A stretch of DNA of 48,088 nt, from contig DVGR01000149.1 of NCBI GenBank assembly GCA_018712605.1, positions 1-48,088 on the forward strand, written 5' to 3'. Below, in pieces: positions 34,874 through 43,590 of the stretch (its first letter is position 1; every line of letters begins with the position of its first letter). The DNA comes from Candidatus Choladousia intestinigallinarum (GTDB taxonomy: Bacteria; Bacillota; Clostridia; Lachnospirales; Lachnospiraceae). A program made the position numbers and the translations under genes. The notes under the pieces were generated by a model that made no database searches, was not told where the DNA came from, and saw only the letters and a program-made list of their open reading frames with translations.

Positions 34874-35046
34874 TTGGACCAGAAGGGGGAACAAAAATAC
34901 GAAGACCCACGAATCCGCTTCGGGGCGGTATGAGACAGAAATGTGTATTCCAGAATAAAAACCATGCTGCAGCAGCTTAGATCCATAGAAATGCACACTG
35001 CTGTTTGCGGGAATAAAAGGGAGTAAGATTGAATGGAGGGTGTGAC

Positions 35047-36624
35047 ATGTTGAACAGAAGATGGAAAAAGATCTTATTGGCTCTTGGACTGTCACTTGCC
35101 ATAGGAAGTCTGGCGGGAGGGTGTGCGCTGCGCAAGCAGCCTCTGGAGACAGAGAGCGAATCCGAGACAGAGACAGAGAGTGAAACCCAGACAGAGACGG
35201 AAAGCGAAACACAGACGGAGCTGGAGACGGAGATCGGGTATACTTCCCAGGATAAAAGCATACGGATTACTCTGCCTGACAGCACCTGGAAGGTGACGCA
35301 GGATGCAGACGAGATGCGGGTGTTTTCTTCCGGCTCAGAAGCTATGATCAATATTGTTCATGCGGCGGATCAGGCTGCCGTGAACAGTCTTTCCCTGGCA
35401 AAATCCAAAGAAGAGCTGAACGAAAGCCTGAAGGGCCAGTATTCAGACGAAGACGCTTATGAGATTGCGGATTTTGAGCATTTAAGCTCCGCTTCCCTGA
35501 ATACATATGAGTATGTGGTGAAATACAATTCCACGAATATGTGGGCGTATGCCGTTACGTATGGAATCGTAGCCCAGAATGAGGCGTATGTAATCACAGG
35601 TACGGTGACAGATGACAATGAAGTGCTTCTTGCGGCTGTGCAGAAGGCAGTGGAGAGCTTTACGGTTCTAAATAATGCGGCTTTCACGGCTGTTCCGGGA
35701 ACCGGGACGGTTTCTACGAATCAGTCAGAGACGCAGACACAGACACAGACTCAGTCAGAGAGCAACAGCAGCGCTGCGGCGGAGCTTCAGTCTCTCAGCG
35801 AGTATGGCACCAGCACCACTCTTTATGCTTCGACAGAGGTAAACATTCGCTTAGAGCCTGGAACGGACGCAGGAATTTTAGGTTCCCTGGTAACGGGAGA
35901 TTCTGTTACTGTGACTGGAGAGACCTCACAGTGGTTCAGGGTAAATGTGAATGGAAATGTAGGCTATATTTCCAAGGCATATCTTGTAAATACCCAGCCG
36001 ACCCCAACCCAGACAGAGGCACAGCAGCCAGAGTCGGTTTCAGATGCCACGATGCAGAATGCAGAGTACAACAGCTTTGTGGACTATGGAACCAGCTATA
36101 CGTATTACACTACCACAGACGTAAATCTCCGTTCTGCACCGGGTACAGACAGCTCTGTGATAAACAGTGTGGGCAGCGGAACCGCCCTTACCGTAGTGGG
36201 GGAGACGGACAACTGGTATGTTGCCGTGGTGAACGGCCAGAGGACGTATATCTCCAAATCTTATGTGAGTACCTCCGATCCGGGAACGGGCACCCAGACC
36301 CCTTCTGAGTCTGAGGCTCCCAGCGGGGGAGAAAACACTGGAACCGGTACGGAAAACACAGGAGGAAGTACCGGCGGCAGCACTGGAACTGGTACAGAGG
36401 CCAGCACCAATACCGGCGTCATCAGCGGCACGGTTACCAGTGCATCGGCCAATGCCATTGTGATTGCCGGGGATGATGGAAACACATATTCCATCAACAC
36501 CTCCGACGCTGCGATCAGCACCACGGACGGATTGTATGACGGCCTTTATATCAGCGCCAATATAGATTATAACAATACCCTTCCCAACGGGGACTTGTAC
36601 GCTACCAGCGTGTCAGGATATTAA
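35047..36624 (+). CDS. SH3-domain lipoprotein 2 with Ser/Glu/Thr linkers
   Basis: The 525-residue lipoprotein has lipobox LAGGC (Cys26) and a Glu/Thr/Ser linker (about residues 34-62). A domain of about 150 residues follows that resembles a PsbP-like or stress lipoprotein fold (RITLPDSTWKVTQDADEMRVF). Two SH3 domains come next: TEVNIRLEPGTDAGILGSL with WFRVNVNGNVGYISKAYL, and TDVNLRSAPGTDSSVINSV with WYVAVVNGQRTYISKSYV. A Gly/Thr/Ser linker and a small final beta domain (about 460-525) end the protein. It probably binds cell wall. ATG 35047 has GGAGGG upstream. Confidence 0.85.
   Translation: MLNRRWKKILLALGLSLAIGSLAGGCALRKQPLETESESETETESETQTETESETQTELETEIGYTSQDKSIRITLPDSTWKVTQDADEMRVFSSGSEAMINIVHAADQAAVNSLSLAKSKEELNESLKGQYSDEDAYEIADFEHLSSASLNTYEYVVKYNSTNMWAYAVTYGIVAQNEAYVITGTVTDDNEVLLAAVQKAVESFTVLNNAAFTAVPGTGTVSTNQSETQTQTQTQSESNSSAAAELQSLSEYGTSTTLYASTEVNIRLEPGTDAGILGSLVTGDSVTVTGETSQWFRVNVNGNVGYISKAYLVNTQPTPTQTEAQQPESVSDATMQNAEYNSFVDYGTSYTYYTTTDVNLRSAPGTDSSVINSVGSGTALTVVGETDNWYVAVVNGQRTYISKSYVSTSDPGTGTQTPSESEAPSGGENTGTGTENTGGSTGGSTGTGTEASTNTGVISGTVTSASANAIVIAGDDGNTYSINTSDAAISTTDGLYDGLYISANIDYNNTLPNGDLYATSVSGY
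35145..35232 (+). repeat. Low-complexity linker repeat in SH3 lipoprotein 2
   Basis: GAGACAGAGAGCGAA-type units encode Glu-Thr-Glu-Ser and Gln-Thr pairs, matching in style the linker at 28595-28730. A second (CAGACA)n run, coding Gln-Thr repeats, lies near 35730-35757. Confidence 0.75.
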
Positions 36625-36643
36625 AGAAAACAGATAAAACTGG

Positions 36644-36668
36644 AGCCAGGCTTTTAAGCCTGGCTTTT
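36644..36668 (+). terminator. Terminator after SH3 lipoprotein 2
   Basis: AGCCAGGCTT (36644-36653) pairs perfectly with AAGCCTGGCT (36656-36665), followed by a short T run. Confidence 0.88.
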
Positions 36669-36707
36669 ATGCGTAGTGGTGCCTGCGCCAGCAGGCATGT
36701 AAGTTTA

Positions 36708-36745
36708 CTCTCTAGGAAATTTCGTTCCTATAGAGTGAGAGCTCC
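36708..36745. repeat. Dispersed intergenic repeat, copy C
   Basis: CTCTCTAGGAAATTTCG, then TTCCTATAGAGTGAGAGCTCC, matches copies A and B. The outer halves pair (CTCTaTAGGAA with its complement), so the core is a palindrome around AAATTTCG. Confidence 0.65.
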
Positions 36746-36771
36746 TTTTTTATATAAAATTAAAATTTCTC

Positions 36772-36801
36772 TTGAAAAAAAACCTCTGGTAATATTATAA
36801 T
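36772..36801 (+). promoter_or_regulatory. Promoter of the ROK regulator
   Basis: TTGAAA (36772-36777), 18 nt and TATAAT (36796-36801). AT-rich stretches with TTTTAAAAATAGATTTAAAAA follow and resemble the region after the 38746 promoter; they are candidate ROK operator sites. Confidence 0.6.
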
Positions 36802-36957
36802 GAAATTAATTTTAAAAATAGATTTAAAAAGGTACGACTACCTAGTACAAAAGAGAACAGACAGTTCCGGATACTGGCTGGATGGCAGCAAGAACTGTTT
36901 ATGGAGGTTTATGTGAGCAGGCGGAAAAAATAAAATGGACAAAAAGGAGTAGGTGAT

Positions 36958-38079
36958 ATGGCAATCAGCAATATGGAAGTGAGGCGGATAAACAGAAACA
37001 ATATTTTCCGGCATATATTAAAGTTGAATGAGTTTTCAAAAAATGAGGTGGCGATCAGTCTTGGGCTGAGCCTTCCCACGGTTACCCAGGGGGTAGAATA
37101 TCTTGAAAGCATCGGTCTGGTAGAACAGGCAGGGGTTCTGCCCTCCGTGGGAGGAAGAAGACCTATGAGCTATCGGTGCAGAAAGAATGCAAAAGTCGCT
37201 ATGGGAGTGGATATCACGACCAATCACGTGAATATAGTGGTGGTGAACATGGCGCTGCAGGTGCTGTACCAGCACCGCTATAAGGAAGTGCTGGATGAGT
37301 CGGAAGCTTCTCTGGAATGGCTGGGAAAGACGATGGCAGCCGCCATGCAGAGCCTGAATATTCCGGCGGAGGATATTCTGGGCATTGGCTTTTCCATTCC
37401 CGCCATTGTGGGGGAGGACGGCAGCGTTATTCTGGCGATCCATGAATCTATGAAAATCAGCCAGCGCTTTTTCCAGAAACTGCGTGAGAAGACGACTCTG
37501 CCCTTCATGATGATAAACGATGCCAACAGCGCCGCGCATGCCGAGTGCAGCTATCATGACAGAAAGAGCTTTGTCTATTTTTTCCTGAGCAATTCCGTAG
37601 GCGGAGCTTACGTGGATCAGGAGGGGAAAATCCAATATGGGCGCCTGATGCGGGCTGGAGAATTTGGGCATATGACGCTTCATCCAGGGGGGAAAAAATG
37701 CTACTGCGGCCGTAAGGGTTGTCTGAATGAATACTGCAACACGATGCTGCTGTCAAATCTTACCGGGGGAAACCTGGAGCAGTTTTTTGTAAAAGTGAGA
37801 GAGAAAGATGCGGCCTGCCTGGAGGTGTGGGAGACATATTTGGACGATTTGTCGCTGGCTTGCCATAATCTTTTAAATATTTATGATATTCCCATTGTGC
37901 TGGGCGGTTATCTGGGCGAATACATAGGAGAATATATCCCTGAACTTGAGAGAAGAGTGATAAGCTATGACAGTTATATCGCCGGGCATTCCATGCTCTT
38001 TGCCCCCAGACAGAAAAGGATGGCGGCGGCTATTGGCGCAGCCGGACGGTTTGTTGAACAGTTTATAGCGGGAATTTAA
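36958..38079 (+). CDS. ROK-family transcriptional regulator
   Basis: The 373-residue protein has an N-terminal winged helix (about residues 10-65, NIFRHILKLNEFSKNEVAISLGLSLPTVTQGVEYLE) fused to a sugar-kinase-like ROK domain. The latter has DITTNHVNIVVV, a zinc motif C-x-C-G-x2-G-C-x4-C (CYCGRKGCLNEYC) and a C-terminal helical part. It is of the NagC/XylR repressor type that releases DNA on binding a sugar. It is followed by a NimA-like gene and the dehydrogenase/ABC cluster, which it probably controls; the inducer is unknown. Confidence 0.92.
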   Translation: MAISNMEVRRINRNNIFRHILKLNEFSKNEVAISLGLSLPTVTQGVEYLESIGLVEQAGVLPSVGGRRPMSYRCRKNAKVAMGVDITTNHVNIVVVNMALQVLYQHRYKEVLDESEASLEWLGKTMAAAMQSLNIPAEDILGIGFSIPAIVGEDGSVILAIHESMKISQRFFQKLREKTTLPFMMINDANSAAHAECSYHDRKSFVYFFLSNSVGGAYVDQEGKIQYGRLMRAGEFGHMTLHPGGKKCYCGRKGCLNEYCNTMLLSNLTGGNLEQFFVKVREKDAACLEVWETYLDDLSLACHNLLNIYDIPIVLGGYLGEYIGEYIPELERRVISYDSYIAGHSMLFAPRQKRMAAAIGAAGRFVEQFIAGI

Positions 38080-38098
38080 AATAAGAGAGGGAGAAGGT

Positions 38099-38647
38099 AT
38101 GACAGACCACAGTAAACTTGTAATGCACCGAGAAGAAGTAAGGGTATCGGAAAAGGAACTGCTGAAGGGGATTCTGGATTTGACGTCCGTATGCTGTGTC
38201 GGTTTCCATGACGAGCCTTTCCCATATATAGTACCCATGAATTACGGGTATGTATGGGAAGATAAGCTGACTTTTTATTTTCATATGGCCAAGGAAGGAC
38301 ATCGGCTGGAGCTTTTGAAGAAAGATCCCCATGTCTGCGTAAACGTTCCCGTATTTCTGGATCGAGTAGGGAAAAAGAGCTTCCGCAAGGAGACTCATGA
38401 TTACCGCAGCGTTACGGCCTATGGCGTGGGGGAGATTCTGGATCCCAAGGAACAGGAAGAGGAATATAAGTATGGATTCAGCTTGCTGTGTACTCATACG
38501 GGGCGCCCGCCCATACGGAAAATAACGCCGGAAATGGAGCGGAGACTATATATTTTGAAAATAACAGCAGAGATCGTTACCGGAAAAGCGCAATATCCCA
38601 TTCATACCCTGAGTGAGGTGGCGATCCCGCCTCTCCAGGAAAAATAA
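38099..38647 (+). CDS. NimA-like pyridoxamine 5'-phosphate oxidase-fold flavoprotein
   Basis: The 182-residue protein has the split-barrel flavin fold of the NimA/PPOX group: VSEKELLKGILDLTSVCCVGFHDEPFPYIVPMNYGY at residues 16-51, FYFHMAKEGHRLELLKKDPHVCVNV near 60-84, and SVTAYGVGEI. Such proteins bind FMN or heme and are sometimes linked to nitroimidazole resistance, but most have unknown substrates. It follows the ROK regulator by 19 nt and is probably co-transcribed with it. Confidence 0.85.
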   Translation: MTDHSKLVMHREEVRVSEKELLKGILDLTSVCCVGFHDEPFPYIVPMNYGYVWEDKLTFYFHMAKEGHRLELLKKDPHVCVNVPVFLDRVGKKSFRKETHDYRSVTAYGVGEILDPKEQEEEYKYGFSLLCTHTGRPPIRKITPEMERRLYILKITAEIVTGKAQYPIHTLSEVAIPPLQEK

Positions 38648-38745
38648 AAACCATAAGGCGGGGGGGGGCTGTGGTGAATCTGCACAAAATAAAAATAGAA
38701 AATCTGTAGGAAATCAATAAAATCCTTTGCGTAATAAAAATACAG
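38648..38745. other. AT-rich intergenic region with G9 run
   Basis: The gap contains a run of nine G near 38660 (a possible slippage or assembly-sensitive site) and AT-rich sequence before the dehydrogenase promoter. No gene was seen. Confidence 0.45.
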
Positions 38746-38774
38746 TTGACAAATCTGTCTAAAGCGAGTATTCT
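38746..38774 (+). promoter_or_regulatory. Promoter of the dehydrogenase/ABC transporter operon
   Basis: TTGACA (38746-38751), 17 nt and TATTCT (38769-38774), followed by AT-rich tandem motifs (ACATATT, ACACATTTAGACATAATTTT) up to 38826 that may bind the ROK protein. Confidence 0.7.
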
Positions 38775-38858
38775 ATAGATACATATTAAAACATATTTAA
38801 AAACACATTTAGACATAATTTTAAAAAATACTCAGAAAAGCATCAGGAGGACATAATT

Positions 38859-39902
38859 TTGGCTACCATGAAGAGTGCCGTGTTCCACGGCAAATGTGAC
38901 ATCAGAGTTGAAGAGAGAGAGATTCCTTCCGTTGGACCGGAGGAGGTACTGATTAAAGTTATGGCCTGCGGGGTCTGTGGATCAGATGTACATATTTTTG
39001 AAGGGGATCAGGGTTCCACCACCACGGTTCCACCACTGATCCAGGGACATGAATTCGCTGGAATTATTGCGGAAGTGGGGGAGAAGGTTCAGGGATGGAA
39101 GGTAGGAGATCATGTCTGTGCGGATCCCGCCGACAACTGCAATGAATGCTATTACTGCCTGAATGGCCTCATGAGTCACTGCGACAACATGAAAGCCATC
39201 GGCACCAATGTAGACGGAGGCTTTTCCCAGTACTGTAAGGTGAAGGCGAGACTGCTCCATAAATTAAAGGATGACGTGACCTTCGTAGAGGGCGCCATGG
39301 CAGAGCCTCTGGCCTGCTGCATCAATGGAGCGGACAGAAGCGAGATCAAGGTAGGCGACAATGTAGTGGTTTACGGTGGCGGAGCTATCGGACTTCTGCT
39401 GATGCAGTTGGTGAAGCTGAAGGGAGCCAGCAATGTGGTGCTGGTGGAGCCGGTGGAAGAGAAAAGAAAGATGGCCGAGAAGATGGGCGCCAGCCTGACC
39501 ATTGATCCCGTTCATCAGGATGTCATTGGTACTTTAAGGGAAAATGGCATCGGACATGTCCACTGTGTAATCGAAACCTGCGGCAGGAAAGATACTTCTG
39601 AACAGGCTATGGACGTGGTGGATAAGCATGGTACCGTGGTGCTGTTCGCCGTGACGGCGGTGACCGCCTCCATGGAGCTTCCCACCTACAAACTGTTCCA
39701 GAAGGAACTTACCGTAAAGGGTTCTTACTGCAGCCCCTATGATATGGGGAGAGCGGTAGAACTGATCAATGCTCACAGAATTGATGTGACCACCATGCTG
39801 GCAGGGCTGGAACCGCTGGAGAAACTCAGCGAAATCCTCTCAAGTCCCCAGCTTAGGGCAAAAGGGAAATATATCATCCTTCCCAATGGGAAAGAAGAGT
39901 AA
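38859..39902 (+). CDS. Zinc-dependent medium-chain alcohol/polyol dehydrogenase 1
   Basis: The 347-residue MDR enzyme has catalytic zinc ligands in CGVCGSDVHIFEGD and GHEFAG, a structural zinc lobe CNECYYCLNGLMSHC, and a Rossmann motif VYGGGAIGLLLMQL. It resembles sorbitol, threonine or galactitol-phosphate dehydrogenases; the substrate is unknown. TTG 38859 is preferred because AGGAGG lies 8 nt upstream, while ATG 38868 is 17 nt away, too far. It opens the operon that carries the ABC transporter. Confidence 0.88.
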   Translation: MATMKSAVFHGKCDIRVEEREIPSVGPEEVLIKVMACGVCGSDVHIFEGDQGSTTTVPPLIQGHEFAGIIAEVGEKVQGWKVGDHVCADPADNCNECYYCLNGLMSHCDNMKAIGTNVDGGFSQYCKVKARLLHKLKDDVTFVEGAMAEPLACCINGADRSEIKVGDNVVVYGGGAIGLLLMQLVKLKGASNVVLVEPVEEKRKMAEKMGASLTIDPVHQDVIGTLRENGIGHVHCVIETCGRKDTSEQAMDVVDKHGTVVLFAVTAVTASMELPTYKLFQKELTVKGSYCSPYDMGRAVELINAHRIDVTTMLAGLEPLEKLSEILSSPQLRAKGKYIILPNGKEE

Positions 39903-39910
39903 TGAAGATT

Positions 39911-39990
39911 TTCAACAGCGGGGTGCTGTGAAAATATATGCCTGATCAGGCATGCCCGCACTGCTGCGGAATGGGCGGTGAAGGGAAAGT
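39911..39990 (+). other. Stem-loops between dehydrogenase 1 and the binding-protein gene
   Basis: ATTTTC-AACAGC/TGCTGT-GAAAAT, then GCCTGATCAGGC, then a GCCCGC...GCGG...GGGC stem fill the 114-nt gap. No T run follows. They may stabilise or punctuate the downstream binding-protein mRNA. Confidence 0.45.
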
Positions 39991-40016
39991 AAAAAAAATT
40001 CAAGGAGGAATCAAAC

Positions 40017-40976
40017 ATGAACAAAAAATTAGTTGCTACTCTGATGACAGCGGCAATGGTTGCAGGGGCGATGAGCGTAACTGCAATGGCAGAGGAAGAA
40101 AACGCAACCACAGGACTGCAGATCGGATTTGCAGTGCAGACTCTGAGCAATCAGATCTGGGCACAGCAGGCGGCAGAGATCGAGGCAAGAGGCGAGGCAG
40201 ACGGCAATAAAGTTACCACCGTTGACTGCCAGGAGAACGCGAATACTCAGATCGACCAGATCGAGAACTTCATCACATCTGGCATGGATGTTATCATTGT
40301 TCAGCCGGTAGATCCGGAAGCCATTGAGGAAGTTTGCGGAAACGCTCTGAAAGAGGGCATCGCAGTTGTATGTTGGGATGAGGAAATGGAAAATTCCAGC
40401 TTTAACTGGGTAATTGAGAACTATGATCTGGGTGTTGAAATCGGAACACAGGCTGCAAACTGGATCAACGAAACCTTTGGCGATGAGGGCTGTGAAGTAG
40501 CCGTTCTCGGATATCCTCAGACACCGATCCTTCTTGAAAGAGAAAACGGTATCCTGGATGCCCTTGCAGAGGTTGCTCCCAATGCGGAAGTAGTTGCCAA
40601 CCAGCCTGCGATTGATACCACAGAAGGTCTGGACGCTATGGAGACGATCCTCCAGGCACATCCTGATGTAAAAGTTGTATGCTGCATCGGCGGCGGCGGA
40701 GCTGCAGGCGCAAACGAAGCTCTGAAGGGATTCTACGGCGATGAGGTTCCGGAAGACGTAGGTATCTTCTCCACAGACCTGACAGACGAGACCGTTGCAT
40801 CCATGGAGAACGGCGAGTTCAACCGTATGGTAGTAGCAATCACAGGTAACGCAGTAGCCTGCGGCGATGAGGTATATGACCTGGCTATGGCTTATGTAGG
40901 CGGTGAGGAAATGGATCAGAACGTTTACAGAGAGCTGATTCCGGTTACCATCGACAACCTGGAGGAGATGAAATAA
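40017..40976 (+). CDS. Ribose-type ABC transporter substrate-binding protein without lipobox
   Basis: The 319-residue protein has the periplasmic-binding-protein fold of the RbsB group: LQIGFAVQTLSNQIWAQQAAEIEARGEADG, then TQIDQIENFITSGMDVIIVQPVDPEAI, typical of sugar or polyol binders. Its N-terminus (residues 1-25) is a clear signal peptide ending SVTAMA-EEEN, but it has no lipobox cysteine, so as read it would be secreted rather than lipid-anchored. AAGGAGG precedes ATG 40017. The ATPase and permease genes follow after a hairpin. Confidence 0.9.
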   Translation: MNKKLVATLMTAAMVAGAMSVTAMAEEENATTGLQIGFAVQTLSNQIWAQQAAEIEARGEADGNKVTTVDCQENANTQIDQIENFITSGMDVIIVQPVDPEAIEEVCGNALKEGIAVVCWDEEMENSSFNWVIENYDLGVEIGTQAANWINETFGDEGCEVAVLGYPQTPILLERENGILDALAEVAPNAEVVANQPAIDTTEGLDAMETILQAHPDVKVVCCIGGGGAAGANEALKGFYGDEVPEDVGIFSTDLTDETVASMENGEFNRMVVAITGNAVACGDEVYDLAMAYVGGEEMDQNVYRELIPVTIDNLEEMK

Positions 40977-41011
40977 ATCTTTTGAAAAGTTAAAAGAAGT
41001 TAGGTGATGGC

Positions 41012-41047
41012 AATGCGTATCAGGAGAAAAGCCTGATACGCATTTTT
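41012..41047 (+). terminator. Intercistronic attenuator between binding protein and ATPase
   Basis: ATGCGTATCAGG (41013-41024) pairs perfectly with CCTGATACGCAT (41032-41043) and is followed by five T. As a partial terminator it would keep the binding protein in excess over the membrane parts. Confidence 0.82.
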
Positions 41048-41081
41048 AAAGAACAGAGGTATCAAATTGGAGGTATGCAGC

Positions 41082-42590
41082 ATGGGGAATAATTCAGAAG
41101 ACAATATTTTGGAATTAAAACATATTTCAAAATATTATCCAGGTGTTACAGCGCTGAATGATGTATCGCTGAGCGTCCGAAGAGGAGAGATCCACGCACT
41201 GGTGGGAGAGAACGGTGCGGGAAAATCCACTTTGATTAAAACCTGCAGCGGCGCCATTGAGCCATCAAAGGGTGAGATTGTCGTAAACGGAAAGAGCTTT
41301 TCCAAAATGACGCCGAAGGTGTCTGAAGCCAACGGGATCGGCGTAATTTACCAGGAGTTCAACCTGGTTGGAGATCTTTCTGTTGCCGAGAATATTTTCC
41401 TGGGCCGGGCCATCCGCAAAGGAATTATCGTGGATCAGAAAGCCATGGAGAGAGAATCCAAGAAAATTCTCGATTCTCTTCATATTGATATAAATCCCAA
41501 AGCCCTGGTAAAAACATTGACCGTAGGTTACCAGCAGATGGTGGAGATCGCAAAGGCCATCTCTCAGGATGCCCAGCTTTTGATCATGGACGAGCCCTCC
41601 GCCCCCCTTACCAATGCGGAAGTGGAGAGTATGTTTGAGGTGGTGGATCTCTTAAAGAGCAAAGGTATTTCCATTATTTATATTTCGCACCGCTTGGAAG
41701 AGATTTTCAGGCTGTGCGACAGAATCACCATCCTTCGTGACGGACAGTACGTGACAACTTTAAATAAAGACGAAACGAATCAGGATGAGCTTGTAAAATA
41801 TATGGTAGGCCGTCAGCTTACAGAGATTTATCCGGCAAGAAATCCCAAATGTATTAAAGACGAAGTGATCTTCGAGGCGAAAAATGTCAGCGGAAACGGA
41901 GATAAGAATATTTCTTTCAAAATACATAAAGGTGAAGTGGTTGGCTTTGGCGGCCTGGTTGGGGCAGGACGTACAGAGTTTGCGGAGCTGATGTTCGGCG
42001 TGGAGCAAAAGACGAAGGGCCAGTTCTTTTTCAAGGGAAAAGAGATCAATCCCAGATCCGCCCATGAGGCCATTGCCATCGGAATCGGCCTTGTGCCGGA
42101 GGACAGAAAGGCTAAGGGCGCTCTCTTAGGGCTGACCATCCGGGAAAATATCAATATGCCGGTTTATCATAAGGATGCTAAAATGACGGTAATTGATAAT
42201 AAAAAAGAAAAGGATAACGCACAGCGCTACAGAGAAGAGATCTCAATCAAGACGCCTACCATTGAGCAGCTTGTGAAAAACTTAAGCGGCGGGAATCAGC
42301 AGAAGGTAATTCTGGCTAAATGGCTTGCCGCGGATTCGGAATTGCTGATCTTTGATGAACCCACCAGAGGTATTGATGTCGGAGCAAAACAGGAGATTTA
42401 TACATTAATCAATACATTAGTAGAAGGCGGGAAATCCGTAATGATGATTTCCTCCGAGATGCAGGAGCTTATGGGTATGTCTGACCGTATTATCGTACTG
42501 GCGGAAGGACATATGACCGGCGAACTGAATAGGGAAGAATTTGATCAGGAACGAATTATGAAGATGGCTTCTAAGGAAAGTGAGGATTAA
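41082..42590 (+). CDS. Ribose-type ABC transporter, double ATP-binding protein
   Basis: The 502-residue protein has two fused ATPase domains as in RbsA/XylG. The first has Walker A GENGAGKST and Walker B LLIMDEPSAPLT. The second has a degenerate Walker A GLVGAGRTEF, signature LSGGNQQKV and Walker B LLIFDEPTRGIDVG, the normal asymmetry of this family. ATG 41082 is chosen because GGAGG lies 8 nt upstream; TTG 41067 overlaps that site. It energises import of the sugar or polyol bound by the upstream protein. Confidence 0.94.
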   Translation: MGNNSEDNILELKHISKYYPGVTALNDVSLSVRRGEIHALVGENGAGKSTLIKTCSGAIEPSKGEIVVNGKSFSKMTPKVSEANGIGVIYQEFNLVGDLSVAENIFLGRAIRKGIIVDQKAMERESKKILDSLHIDINPKALVKTLTVGYQQMVEIAKAISQDAQLLIMDEPSAPLTNAEVESMFEVVDLLKSKGISIIYISHRLEEIFRLCDRITILRDGQYVTTLNKDETNQDELVKYMVGRQLTEIYPARNPKCIKDEVIFEAKNVSGNGDKNISFKIHKGEVVGFGGLVGAGRTEFAELMFGVEQKTKGQFFFKGKEINPRSAHEAIAIGIGLVPEDRKAKGALLGLTIRENINMPVYHKDAKMTVIDNKKEKDNAQRYREEISIKTPTIEQLVKNLSGGNQQKVILAKWLAADSELLIFDEPTRGIDVGAKQEIYTLINTLVEGGKSVMMISSEMQELMGMSDRIIVLAEGHMTGELNREEFDQERIMKMASKESED

Positions 42591-42594
42591 TGGT

Positions 42595-43554
42595 ATGAAA
42601 AAAATAATGGATGTATTAAAAAGCAGAGCCATATGGGTATTCCTTATACTCATGATTATCTTTTTCTCTGTTGTGAGCAATAATTTCTTCACAGCACGGA
42701 ACCTGCTGAATATTGGACGTCAGGTGGCGATTTACGGTATTGCGTCTATCGGTATGACTTACGTAATCCTGCTGGGCGGCATTGACCTGGCTACCGGTTC
42801 AATTATTTCTCTTGTAAATATCGTAGCAGCTTATATAATGGTAAATATGGGTATGAACCCCGTGCTTGCTATAATTGCAGCCTTGATCGTCAGCACGCTG
42901 ATCGGCCTGCTCAATGGTATCATCATAGCGGAGATCCGTATGCCGGCGCTGATCGTTACCTTTGCTTCCCAGACCATTTTTGCAGGACTTGCATACATTA
43001 TCTGCGGCGGCGTTCCGATTTCAAGATTTCCGGATTCCTTCCTCTTTTTGGGACAGGGATATGTAGGACCCATTCCCTTCCCCATTATCCTTATGGTGAT
43101 CTGCTTTGCCGTTGGAGCGTTTATCCTGGATAAAACGTATTTTGGCCGTTATTTTTACGCACTGGGCGGAAACGAGGAGGCTGCGGAGCTTTCCGGTATC
43201 CGTGTAAAGAGAATCAAATATCTTGTGTACGCACTGTCAGGCTTTTTTGCTGGTATCGCAGGACTTGTCATGCTGGCCAGGGCAAACACAGGACAGCCAA
43301 ACGCCGGCGAGGGATATGAGTTCGACGTGATCACCTGCGTAGTTCTGGGCGGTGTCAGCGTAAACGGCGGTTCTGGAAAGATGTCAAATGTGGTGGCAGG
43401 CGTTCTGATTATTGGTATCCTCAGCAATGGTATGGTTTTGATGAATATCAGCTCCTACACGCAGATGATCATTAAGGGTATCATCCTGCTGCTGGCAGTT
43501 GGTTCTGACTGCATCCAGCAGATGCGTCTTACCCAGGCTAAGAAGGCAGCATAA
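42595..43554 (+). CDS. Ribose-type ABC transporter permease
   Basis: The 319-residue membrane protein has about nine or ten segments and the RbsC/BPD_transp_2 pattern: NNFFTARNLLNIGRQVAIYGIASIGMTYVILLGGIDLATGS at residues 27-67, TYFGRYFYALGGNEEAAELSGI, and NGGSGKMSNVVAGVLIIGIL. It starts 4 nt after the ATPase stop with GAGG upstream. One permease of this family forms a homodimer, so ATPase plus permease plus binding protein make a full importer. Confidence 0.94.
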   Translation: MKKIMDVLKSRAIWVFLILMIIFFSVVSNNFFTARNLLNIGRQVAIYGIASIGMTYVILLGGIDLATGSIISLVNIVAAYIMVNMGMNPVLAIIAALIVSTLIGLLNGIIIAEIRMPALIVTFASQTIFAGLAYIICGGVPISRFPDSFLFLGQGYVGPIPFPIILMVICFAVGAFILDKTYFGRYFYALGGNEEAAELSGIRVKRIKYLVYALSGFFAGIAGLVMLARANTGQPNAGEGYEFDVITCVVLGGVSVNGGSGKMSNVVAGVLIIGILSNGMVLMNISSYTQMIIKGIILLLAVGSDCIQQMRLTQAKKAA

Positions 43555-43590
43555 AGAATTTACATAAATATGGAACAGGAGGGATGCAAA

